DNA of 64,000 nucleotides from Adineta vaga (Eukaryota; Rotifera): NCBI GenBank assembly GCA_021613535.1, contig CP075494.1, positions 16,306,001 to 16,370,000 of the forward strand, read 5' to 3'. Shown piece by piece: positions 20,517 to 30,090 of this stretch (position 1 is its first letter; each line of letters starts with the position of its first letter). The notes under the pieces were generated by a model. It saw only the letters and a program-made list of their open reading frames with translations, ran no database searches and was not told where the DNA came from. The position numbers and the translations under genes were made by a program.

Positions 20517-21907
20517 GTGAATCTTTGGATAAACGGTAATTGTTAACATAAATTTAAAAGAATATTTAAAGTAAATTTTCCATCACCAGTCACAGCAATA
20601 TCAATCTTTCCATCAAGATTAAAATCTCCTGTTATAATTGCAACAATATAAGGATCAGTTTGTAATGTTTGATAATGAATAAATGTTCCATCTTGATTAT
20701 TTAATAAAATATGAATAAAATGATCATAATTATTTGAAACAATAATATCAATAAATGAATCATTATTTAAATCAGCAATAGCAACTGGTATTGGAAGACC
20801 ATTAATATAATATGAATGACGTTTATAAAAATTTCCTTGTCCATCATTAAATAAAACTCCGACTGTTGATGAACCATGATTAGCAGTAATAATATCAATA
20901 AAAGAATCATTATTTAAATCAGCAATTGTTATTCCCCATGGTGAAATTCCAGTTGAATAAGTTTTTCTAGGTTTAAAAAAACCTTTTTTATCATTTATAT
21001 AAATACTAATTGTATTATCACTATAATCAGTAACAACAAAATCTAAATAAGAATCTTGATTAAAATCTGCAATTGATACAGCTGTACAATCATGACCAGT
21101 TTGATACATTATTGAATAATTAAATGATAAATTATGATAATCATAGAAAATAGTTACAGAAGAATCATGATCATTAACAACAACAATATCTAATAAAGAA
21201 TTTTTATTAAAATCTCCTATATCAAGCCAATATGGATAATATTCAATTGGATAATTTCCAACTAAATATTCTTTTATCGAATTAAAATTACGATTTCCAT
21301 TATTAATTATAATTCCAATTGTACCAGTACAAGTAACACTCGTCTAGCGACTCGCTCAGCTCTTTCTCGTAGAAATCTTGCTTTCAGATATTACATTTTA
21401 AAGCTGTTATTGTGTATATTAATTTATTTTCAGTGTGGATTAGATACTTTCACAAAAGTAGCAATAGATATTTATACGAAATGTTAAATAGAGAATTAAA
21501 TATTCTAAATAAGTGTCAATACAGTTGAGAAGGTTATGAGCTATTACATCAAAAAAGAAACTAAGAAAACACCATTGGCAATATCTGATACAAGGAGAGA
21601 AAAGAAACAATTACTACAATCATTAAAATAAATGTAAAGAAAGGTAAGAAAAATGAACATATACAAATAATTATTTTGAGAGTATTTGAAAAATGATAGT
21701 ACGTTTTATATACTTGAAATAACCCTAAACTCTTACCAAGTATCAATTTGTACACGTTTAAAAAGCGGAAAAGATACATTCACGTTTTGTCTTTTTGTCA
21801 AGTTTATCTAGGCACTTCAGTTCAGCGTCTTGAGCAAGAGAGGGTCGAACTTGTAAAACCTTCATATCAAAAGGTCGAAGAATGACTACATCTTCTCCTC
21901 TCTTTAC

Positions 21908-22487
21908 TCAGCTGAGTGGTACATATATCGATGCCACTTGCAGTGTCGCAGGCGGAAATTGAAGATCGACTACGATTTTATTCATTGTGACTCCTTGCGC
22001 CTTGTATGTAGTTATAGCGATGGCAGGTACAGTTGGTAGTTGCGTTCTTGTAACTTGAATGACTTGTGGAATTTTTCTCCCACTTTGCACTCGGTCAAGT
22101 AGATGCCCGAAAAGTTGCTTTATAGGAACAGTGAATCGCTTTTTGATTAATGGAATAGGAATTAGTTTTGGAGGAAGGCCATCAAGATTTGTTTCTATTT
22201 GTGATGTATTAATTTCTACAAGCACATATAATGGCTTTCGTATGTAGATCGTATTTGAGGGAAAGACTTCGCTTTTTATCTTGAAATCGCTCGAATCCTC
22301 CTGATCATCGTATACGAGCTCTCGAAAAATTCCTTGAGTACCATTCGAAAGTCCTAGTTCACAGGCAATGTTATCGGTGAGAAGTACAGGCATGTTGGGT
22401 ACGAAGGGTAAGAGACCGGGTAGAAGCTCGGTCTTATTACCAGATAGATAGATGGACGTTAGCTCAAAACTCGTTTGCGAAAGTTAA
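21908..22487 (-). pseudogene. C-terminal fragment of a Pif1-like (Helitron) helicase
   Basis: About 190 residues ending at the natural stop. Visible: YLSGNKTELLPGLLP, PVLLTDNIACELGLSNGTQG, and ITTYKAQGVTMNKIVVDL. These are the late SF1 helicase motifs (V and VI region) of Pif1/RecD-type enzymes that unwind DNA during rolling-circle transposition. Walker A and B, and any Rep nuclease domain, are absent: a stop lies just upstream of 22487. The product cannot be a working helicase. Its orientation (C-terminus toward the CTAG end) is as expected in a Helitron. Confidence 0.85.
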
Positions 22488-22625
22488 TTACTAATTATTA
22501 CATAATCAGACATTGAACACAATATTGTATTCATCATGCTTATACACTTGAATATACCCGGTATCATACAGGTTATAACCATTTTTCTGAAAATCGGTAT
22601 CCTTCGTTTGAAAAATTTGTTTTTA

Positions 22626-22900
22626 ATTTTCAGAAAACTAACCTCAGAATTGTCCTCTCGGACCTCAAAAATCCCTTCGATAAATTTTTATAAAAAAAAA
22701 TCTTTTCGGAAAAAAATGGTCCTTTATCTCAAAAAAATTTTTTTTATAGAAAATTTCGAAAGACTAACTCCATATTTGAATTCCTCGACCCTAAAAACCC
22801 TTTGCTCAAATTTTATAAAAAAAATTTTTTTTGTGAAAAAGTTCAAAAAATTAACATCAGATTCGAAGTCTCCGCATCGAAATACCTCTGGAAATGTCTT
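22626..22900. repeat. Degenerate ~100-bp tandem repeat, three units
   Basis: Units starting near 22626, 22757 and 22845 share the order ACTAACCTCAGA-like, CCTCGACCCTAAAAACCC-like and a long A/T tract with AAATTTTTT. They lie in the 5' part of the Helitron-like element and may be its subterminal repeats. Confidence 0.5.
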
Positions 22901-23772
22901 TTCAGAAAAATCGATTTTCGATGTTTTTTTGACCCTGCGGACATTCAAGCAAACAAGTAAGCAAGAGAACAATTTATGTTTCTAAGACTCTTCTCTACGA
23001 GAAAGAGAATAAAGAAATGATATTATTATATCAAATTTATTATCATTATTCATATCTTTAATAGTTACATAAACAGGATTTTGAGGAGTTCGATATATAA
23101 TTGCTGATTGAAATGTTCCATTTCCGATACCATAATAAAATCCAACTGCACTTTCTCCTCGAAAAATAACAGCAATATCAAGATAAAGATCTTCATCTAT
23201 ATAACCAGTACTTAATGACCAAGGAGTATTTCCAGTTAAGGGGGCCCCCTCCCTTAGAAAAAGCACTTTTTTTGAAAAAAATCGAAATTGATTTTATTAC
23301 ATAGAAAGATGCACCGGAGCTTCCTCTTTCCAAATATATATAGGGTTTGCTAAAACAACGAAATTTCCACTGAGCTATCAGCAAAAAACTGGACCTCAAT
23401 ACCCTTTTTTTCGATAAATTTCAATTTTTTTTAAAATTTTCTCATTTTTGAAAAAACTGACTTACCACTTGCATTAATATTAAGTAGGAAGTTTTCAAAG
23501 TGACTAGTAAGCATCTACCAACACTCAAGATAAGGATTATATATTTAAATTTTATCCTTAGTACTGAACATATATGGTTAAAGTATATTGCAAAGAAATC
23601 TAATCATAAGAGTCTAAAGTTTTTTGAAAATAAAGTTTTTTAATCTGATCCAAGGTATTCCGTTAATCTATTGTTGATCAGTTGTACTGCTATTCTTTTT
23701 GTAGAAGTGGCACATTCTTCAGATAACTATAAGAAATGAACAACAAAGTGAAAAGAAGTGAAAAAACATTAG

Positions 23773-24556
23773 TTAGGTTCGAAAAAGTTCAACGAATGTT
23801 TTCAGAGTGAAGATAATGTCAGGTTTTTGTGAATGATTTTTGTCATCGATGTCTGATGGATATAAACATCGGATAATCTGTTTAACTAATGATGGTAGCT
23901 CATATACCTCTTTTTCTTTTGGTTTTCTTTTTTGTTGTCGAACATTGAAGATAAGTTGATTAACTTTGTTGAACGTTTCTTGTCGGCATGTTCGATCCAG
24001 AGGTAAATCGAGCGGATTTGCCTTTTTTGTCGGCGTTAATGATAACGACGATAAATTGAGTCGACTGGTGTCTGTTGTAAGTGCTAGTGATGAAAATGAT
24101 CTCGTGATAGATCTTGCTTTACTAGAAATAAAGAAAAATATTTGTTGATAGCTAATTATACTTTTATAAAAAGATCTCAACAATTTAATGCATATCCACT
24201 TCTCTACGTTTTAGGTCTTTTAACTTAAGTTAAAACTGTAGTCAAACAAAAACCAATACATACGGTACAACATCTTTGCTTCCACTATTAGCATTTTCTT
24301 GAATTGTAGTGTCCAAATCGATGTTATCTGAGTTATCTGAGTCATCGGAACTATTCGAGTCGTTGTTTGTTGTAGTATCAGATTCACAATCAATGTTGCT
24401 TCTATTTGTAAAAGTGATGCCTGAATTAACAACGTCATTGGATTTTAGAATTTTGACTAAAGCAGGAGGCATGATAACATTTTCTCTATCAAATGCACGA
24501 CATAAGGCGTTGTAACATATGTCAAAATTGTTCATTTTATCTTGAAAATCTATAGA
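23773..24556 (-). CDS. Unknown two-exon gene inside the TTAA element
   Basis: Exon 1 runs from ATG 24535 (or from an acceptor near 24556) to a GTATGT donor near 24263. Exon 2 begins after TTTCTAG near 24125 and ends at the stop at 23773. The junction keeps frame (..DVVP joined to KARSITRSF..). The predicted protein is about 220 residues, with an N-terminal NNFDICYNALCRAFDREN segment, a Ser/Asp/Asn-rich acidic middle, and a basic C-terminal part (RQQKRKPKEKEVYELP). I do not recognise it. Reading direction and splice consistency argue that it is expressed from the transposon; it could be an accessory protein. Confidence 0.5.
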
Positions 24557-24599
24557 AAAAAAGAAAACGCTCTAGATGCACTCATGTAGAACGAAAGAA

Positions 24600-24745
24600 G
24601 ATATAGAAGGAAAACACATATACATGACGTCATGAAGAGAAAGAGGAGAGATGTACATGTGATGCGTCATGAAGAGAAAGATAAGATATATGTATATGAC
24701 GACATATAAAGAGACGGTGCATCCATGATGACACCCTCAAGATAT
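24600..24745. promoter_or_regulatory. TGACGTCA-containing direct repeats upstream of the 23.8-24.5 kb gene
   Basis: ATGACGTCATGAAGAGAAAG and ATGCGTCATGAAGAGAAAG recur 50 bases apart, followed by TGACGACATATAAAGAG with a TATA-like ATATAAAG. The TGACGTCA palindrome is a CREB/ATF-type site. The block lies upstream of the minus-strand gene ending at 23773. A telomere-like ACACCCTCAAGAT closes it at 24731-24744. The regulatory role is inference. Confidence 0.4.
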
Positions 24746-24919
24746 AATTGTGCTATTCGTAGTTGTTATGTCGTTCAGTTTTAAAGAAAAAATGAAAATG
24801 GTCATACATATTTTAATTCTTTTATTAAAAATAGAAAGGTTTTAACACATAAAATATGATCCTAAGTGAACAACAAGTAGAAAAACAATATAAAAAAAAG
24901 TATTTTCAATAAAAAATAA

Positions 24920-25497
24920 TCAATAAGCTCCAGATATATATGAATCGTCCAATGTGTCGTCGTCATCAATACCAAGACTCATACGATCAGTAGGTCGCGA
25001 ATCGAATGTTTCATTAGTTAGTTGTTTCTTTTCTTGTTTCTTTTTCTTCTTCTTGTGCTCGTAATATACGCGATCTTCATCAAGTCTTCTCATTGCAACT
25101 CTCGTATAATAGCCACCACCACCACCTAAAAGAAAGACAATATTGAAACGGACATATTTCCATTCCATATCGATGTACACGAGATACAGATACTTTGTTT
25201 CATTAATTCCAATAAAAACGAATTGTGAATTATCTGATAATAATCATTTGTATCTTCATCAGTATCTGTATGTTGCTGTTCAAGACATTTTGATAATTTC
25301 TGATGCGATGGACCAGTAAATGGACGGGTTTTGAATGTAAATTGTACATTGTCAGTTGTTCGATCTGTATCAGAAATAAGATCATTTTGTAGTTGACGTG
25401 TCTTTTTCGTAACACTATTAACGTTTTTTTGCGATGTGGTTTTATTTTCAGCTAGCCGGAGCTTTCTTTCCTTTTTTAAAGTTGAAGGACCTGGCAT
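24920..25497 (-). CDS. Unknown spliced gene inside the TTAA element, possible transposase remnant
   Basis: Starts MPGPSTLKKERKLRLAENKT at 25497, basic, with one Cx2C (CISCTS) near residue 110. A second exon begins after TTTCTTTTAG near 25124 with a Gly run, is rich in Lys, and ends DDDDTLDDSYISGAY at 24920. The donor is not resolved. The N-terminal Cys motif and the C-terminal Tyr-x-x-Gly ending remind me weakly of the two ends of Mutator-like transposases with the catalytic middle deleted, but this is not firm. No catalytic DDE residues are present. Confidence 0.4.
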
Positions 25498-26669
25498 TTC
25501 AGACAAGATAAGCGTAGAATAATTCAAAAATCTAGAAAAAAAGAGGTGATAAAATAATGCCGTGTTGTTGAGAGAACATGAGTTACGCTAATTATAATTC
25601 GGTTGCAGTGTCTTATTCATATTTTCCCAAAAAATTTAGGTTTTTGAATTTTTTTTCAGACGATATCGTTATACAAAAATATATGACTCATCTAAAAAGA
25701 AGAGGAGCGAGAGAGTAAAGCTATTTCAACATGACAGATGACGCTGACTTACTGTTTCTGTTACGCGGTTTAAAAAAGTTCAATGAAACATATTGAAAAT
25801 ATACCATTTTAATACGATTTTTTGAATTTAAATGAAAAAAATTCATTTCGAAAACTTGTTTTGCGTTTTTCTCAGAACACTGTTTTCGATCAGAAAAATT
25901 GGAACTCCTCCCTCATTTTTTGAGCTATACCTAATTTTTTTTTTTTGTTTTAAAGGTCTCAGCAAGACGAAACTTTTGATCAACCAGTTTTTTTAAAAAC
26001 GATTCCTGGGCTGAGAAAAGCGAAGTTTACTGTCGGCAGGTAGCTGTTTTTTAAGACATCCCTACTAAAATATTCATAAAAAATGAACAAAAGGGAATTT
26101 GAAAATTCTGGTTGATCAAAAGTTGCGTACTGACGTGGGCTTTAATTTGAAACCAACCCGAGCTCTATATCTCGTGTTGGGACGGAGGCTTGTCAATTCT
26201 CTTGAAGGCCAAAATTGACCTATGAATCAGCTAGAAATCGGGTCTAGTACGACCTATAGAGCTGAAATTTTTACCAGAAGCGTATCTTACCAAGATCACT
26301 CATCCCTGAAAATTTCAGCTCAAACGGACCTTCTTAAATGGCAAATCGTTTCTAAGGGGGGGGGGCCCCCTTAAATAACTTGAATAATTTGAAAATTGTA
26401 TTGGATTACATAAAATAACTAAAAGAATTTTTTGATTTAATTTAATTATTAAAATTAAAATTATATTAATTACTTTGAGATATATTCTTTATTGGAATTG
26501 ATGGTGTTACTAAAGAAATTTATTTTAATTATTTTCTTTTCGTCTTCACTTACTTTCTGTTGAATTTAGTTTAATTTCAGTTGTTTTTTTAGATCTTTTT
26601 GAAACAATTGTTGTTTCTAAAAATAATTATCATTATAATACTCTTCTGTTCGAATTCTCTCACTATAAT

Positions 26670-26724
26670 TGAGGGTGTGTGAGTATTAGATAGTTAAAAT
26701 ATACACATGTACATCCTCAAGATT
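26670..26724. repeat. Telomere-like hairpin in a VCBS-gene intron
   Basis: TTGAGGGTGTGTGAG and ACATGTACATCCTCAAGAT enclose an AT loop homologous (reverse orientation) to that of 1725-1769. It lies between the helix exon and the linker exon of the VCBS gene. Confidence 0.6.
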
Positions 26725-27012
26725 GATGTATAATTTTTGAAGAGATTTTAAAAAAATGAATATTCTTACCGATATTATATTTCGTATTATTGACAAAAAA
26801 ACTGCTTGAATACGAAGAAAGATAATGACAATAATAATACTAATAAAGATAAATATTGGTATTATAAAACAACTCCAAAGAAGAAATCGAGATCTTTTTG
26901 ATATAGGATTTTCTCTTCAATAAATTTTTTATATTTTAAAAAAAATATATATTAATTCAATAGTTAAGTATTACTTTGAAGACAATATTTCTTCATATGA
27001 TAATTGTTCCAT

Positions 27013-27760
27013 TGATATTCATATACTTATGAAATATATTTTCTTGAAAGTGACGAAGTATAGATCAGTAAAAACTTAATTACAGAAATTGTTAATAACA
27101 AATAAGACTTTCTTTTGCATAGACACTTTTTTTTCTTTTTTAATTTTTAAAATTATTTAGTATCAGACAAGAAAAAGAAGTGTTATTCACTCAAATAATT
27201 GTTTTTCTATTATACTGATGAATATAATCAATGTATTTCTTTATATTTGTCTTTATTTAATAATCAATTGATCTTCGAAAAAAGATCTAATAACTTCTTC
27301 ATTTTGAATAAGAGTCGAAATATTCATTAAATCAAAACAATTTATGATGTACAAAAGATATTCATATAGTGTTACATTTTTCACTGATAAATAATTTTCT
27401 TTTTTCTATAATTTAGTAAAATCTTTTTCAATAAACATTTTACTCACTCATTTCTCTTATTTTAACTAATATTTCTTTTTCTTTTTTTCCAACAAAAAAA
27501 GACTAAAATACTCCATATATATATATATATAGATCCGATAGTTTCTTTTGTTCCATTTTCAGATTGTTAATTATTTGTTATTATGATCAATTTACAGAAA
27601 CTTATTAAATATCTTGCTCTATTTATTTAATATTTCCTTTTAAATTAATTCGATTATGTTTATTAAATGAATAAATGTTTATTAAACATGTAAATAAATG
27701 AGAGTGTGTACAAAACGAATATTACATAACAATATCAATTTATATTAATTATATTTTCGA
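27013..27760. other. AT-rich intergenic region
   Basis: Very AT-rich DNA between the 5' end of the VCBS gene and the 3' end of the GPCR gene. Includes a (TA)n run near 27515-27530. No gene or paired repeat seen. Confidence 0.45.
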
Positions 27761-28737
27761 TTAAAATAATCTTCTATGTAAAATAACATTTTTTAATTCT
27801 TTTCGAAATGTTTTTGACATTAATAAATGTGCATAAGAAGTTAAACAATATGGAACATAAGTACAATAAGTTGCTATACGAAAAATAAATTCTAATATTT
27901 GTATATCTTCCAAACTTTTTGAATTATATTGTGTAAATTGTTGATAAATAAGAAAAATTGCTAAAAATAAACTAAAAGGAACATAAATAATAATATTTAT
28001 AATTAACATTAAAATAAGTTGACGATCTTTTGCTTGAATATAGAAGATATACCACTTCTTACTTGTCTCGTTTGTAATGATAATGATACAATTGTAATAT
28101 GTTTCATACGATGAACATTTTTTATTGCCCATAATCCAAAAAAAATCATTAATAAAGGTACTAAAATTTCTTTTATAAATGAACCATAACTAATTATTGT
28201 TGTATAAACATTCATTTCTGGAAAACAAATATAAGAATTTATTCCTATTTGTAAAATAGTTGAAAAAATAGCCATAGGAATTGAACATAATAACCAAAAT
28301 AATGTTCCAATAATAATTAATATAAAAGCATTTTGAATAGAACTATATTTTCTTATATAAACATGTGATGATGTTATTAAAACACGATCAATTGATGCTA
28401 ATATTAATATAAATGGACATATACAAGTAAATGAAACAGCTACATAAAGTCTTAATCGACATAAACTAAGATTATATATAGAATAATCAATATTAAAACC
28501 AACTTCAAGTACTGGTGGTAATAAACCACCAGAAATAATAATTAAATTTGAAATATTAAATGACATAAAATAAATTGAACATGGATTTTTTCGTAGATTT
28601 TTTAAAATAAATACAGTAAAACTGAATATATTACTTATTATACCTAAGAATACTAAAATTGGACCACCAAAACGAAATAAATTTTCTTCTATTGATTTTA
28701 ATGTAAGAATCAAATCGTAATTGATCAATATGGACAT
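27761..28737 (-). pseudogene. Rhodopsin-like seven-helix receptor with a frameshift
   Basis: From ATG 28737, helices 1-5 are readable (for example GPILVFLGIISNIFSFTVFIL with the helix-1 Asn, and ILASIDRVLITSS at the DRY position, here DRV). The frame then closes soon after RQVRSGISS. Helices 6-7 continue in another frame from about 28040 (AKDRQLILMLIINIIIYVPF, then YVPYCLTSYAHLLMSKTFRKELK) to the stop at 27761. A GTAAGA...CAAG piece of exactly 30 bases at 28062-28033 cannot rescue it, because removing 30 bases leaves the frame unchanged. So a 1- or 2-base indel lies near 28030-28065. It is either a young pseudogene or a sequence error. A TATA-like run at about 28790-28803 sits upstream. The family looks like the divergent peptide-type receptors of bdelloids. 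Confidence 0.75.
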
Positions 28738-29032
28738 TTTGATTTTAAATTTTATAAAAAATGAGATCATTTCTTTTTTCAAATCTTTCTTATATATATA
28801 TATTCATAAACCAGGGAAAAAAAGTTTTAAGATAATCTATGAAGGTGTTTAAATTGATTTATATGATAATATGGAAAATAAATATAGATCGATTATAAAT
28901 TCAATTATCTAGAGCAGTATCAATTAAATAAATTGCGTATGTTCATTTAAAGATAAGTATAAGCATCTTTTCTTCAATCTTATTTACATTTACATTTTCA
29001 AATTAATTTGTTTCCTCGCTTCATTTCTTTAC

Positions 29033-29165
29033 TTTTAAAACAGAGATGGGCAAGTCAAGTCACTTTTGACTTGATTTGAACTATGAATTGGACTTGAAGA
29101 TTTTTATATGTGATTTGACTTGATTTGAGCAAAAATTTAATGACTTGCCCATCACTGTTTTAAAA
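29033..29165. mobile_element. hAT-type MITE, 117 bp, with 8-bp target duplication
   Basis: Element 29041-29157 is flanked by TTTTAAAA on both sides (29033-29040, 29158-29165). Ends are inverted, CAGAGATGGGCAAGTCA at the left and CAGTGATGGGCAAGTCA read inward from the right. CAGNG ends with an 8-bp duplication are typical of hAT. The interior repeats TGACTTGATTTGA. It is distinct in sequence from the hAT MITE at 2615. Confidence 0.85.
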
Positions 29166-29413
29166 TGACTATATAAGTTTATTTAATATCAAATAAGATT
29201 AAATGAAGGTATCTGATGTTTATTATCAACAGTTTCAGTTAGTTTTGTTCGTAAACAAATTTAAATTTTATCATAAAAGATACAAATTTTCATAATTTTT
29301 ATCATTTGAATTTATGAATTTGATAATAAGTCAAATAAACAAATATTAAGGGTGTTCATAGACATTGTAATCTTTTCTCGTTATTTTCATATATCATTAT
29401 TCGTATGATTTAG

Positions 29414-29599
29414 TCTCGAGAACGAATTGTAAATCATGTTTATCTTTGTTATGATATTCATCAAGAATACTTTGAATTTTCTCTTACCGATTTAAATCGA
29501 ATCATTTATTTAATGATTCAATCTGTTCATCGTACACAATATGAAATGTTCAATAATCTTTTAATGAAGCACCATCTTGATGGTGTACGTGACGATACA
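29414..29599 (+). CDS. Possible isolated coding exon of unknown gene
   Basis: 62 codons stay open between a TAG acceptor (29413) and a GTAAGG donor (29600), encoding a mixed, non-repetitive sequence (SRERIVNHVYLCYDIHQEYF, then LMKHHLDGVRDDT). I could not find the neighbouring exons: the donor runs straight into a telomere-like stretch (CACCCACACCC). It may be a gene remnant cut by such an insertion. Confidence 0.3.
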
Positions 29600-29691
29600 G
29601 TAAGGACCAACGTCACCCACACCCAAGACTATTTTTTTACAAGTATTTGAATGTCGTTTGCACGTTTTCTTTGAGCAATTAACTTTACTAT

Positions 29692-29778
29692 GAGGGCTGG
29701 GTGTGGGTGTGGGTGTGGGTGGGTGGGTGTGGGTGTGGATGAAGTAGATATATCCACAGCCACCCACCCACACCCCGC
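29692..29778. repeat. Telomere-like inverted repeat with (GTGTGG)n arm
   Basis: GGGTGTGGGTGTGGGTGGG on the left and CCACAGCCACCCACCCACACC on the right, separated by about 18 bases. Along with the array at 2371 it is the richest GTGTGGG site in the window. Confidence 0.65.
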
Positions 29779-30090
29779 AATCCGCCGTTTCCCCCATGCT
29801 GTCAATATTTAATTTTTCTCTCTTCACGATTCGTAGTCATATTGTGCTCTCTAATGTATTTTCTCTTATCTTATCTATATTGACCTTGTGATTTTATGTG
29901 ATAATAATAAGAATTATTTCCTCATAAATCAATTCAAGTATATAAAAGAAAATACTTGTGCAATATTTGTTCGATTTTCACCGAAAAGAAAATAATCTCT
30001 CTCTGTATATATATTACTTCACAATTTGAATATATAGTCGATAAATCATCAATTATTCAAGTTGAAAGAGACAATCATTCTTAGAAGATA

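Larger units (their letters stand above)
21344..23020 (-). mobile_element. Helitron-like element, 1677 bp, inside the VCBS exon
   Basis: In minus orientation the element begins TCATTTC at 23020 and ends GCGAGTCGCTAG at 21344. TC at the 5' end, CTRR (here CTAG) at the 3' end and a small palindrome (AGCGA-G-TCGCT) beside it are Helitron/Helentron marks. It carries only the C-terminal part of a Helitron-type helicase, so it is non-autonomous or truncated. Excising exactly these bases rejoins the VCBS frame (codon ATA to codon ACG). The 5' portion has about three degenerate ~100-bp repeats (22626-22900). The A-T insertion preference is not satisfied (host base after the element is A), a point against the exact borders. 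Confidence 0.68.
23236..26374. mobile_element. TTAA-flanked DNA transposon (piggyBac or Kolobok type), 3.13 kb
   Basis: Element 23240-26370 is flanked by TTAA on both sides (23236-23239, 26371-26374). The ends are inverted: inward from each TTAA one reads GGGGGCCCCC, a C-run, then CTTAGAAA, about 25 bases. Target TTAA is characteristic of piggyBac and Kolobok. The host VCBS frame is continuous (NYSSY then LTGNTPW) if one TTAA copy and the element are removed, which fixes the borders exactly. No recognisable DDE transposase is present. It carries two small minus-strand genes of unknown function, so it is either non-autonomous with cargo or a strongly diverged family. Confidence 0.82.
20543..27012 (-). 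pseudogene. Type II membrane FG-GAP/VCBS-repeat protein gene, interrupted by two transposons
   Basis: Host exons on the minus strand: 27012-26975 (MEQLSYEEILSS, cytoplasmic), 26912-26770 (one membrane helix, with basic KRSR before it), 26616-26554 (Lys/Thr linker), and a main repeat exon 26418-20543. The repeats carry the calcium-binding signature DxNxDxxxD (IADLNNDSFIDIIT, IADFNQDSYLDFVV, GDFNLDGKIDIAV), as in integrin-like propellers, facing outside the cell. The main exon is cut at 26371/23239 (TTAA) and at 23021/21343. If both insertions are skipped, the frame is open and the repeat spacing is regular across each join. The phase between the helix exon and the linker exon does not fit as drawn, so one exon there may be missed. 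As it stands the protein would be truncated within the repeats, so I call it a pseudogene or null allele. Confidence 0.8.

Noticed and set aside
28033-28062. Mini-intron to rescue the GPCR
   Set aside because: GT..AG is present, but the length is exactly 30, so removal does not change frame; 30 bases is also too short for splicing.
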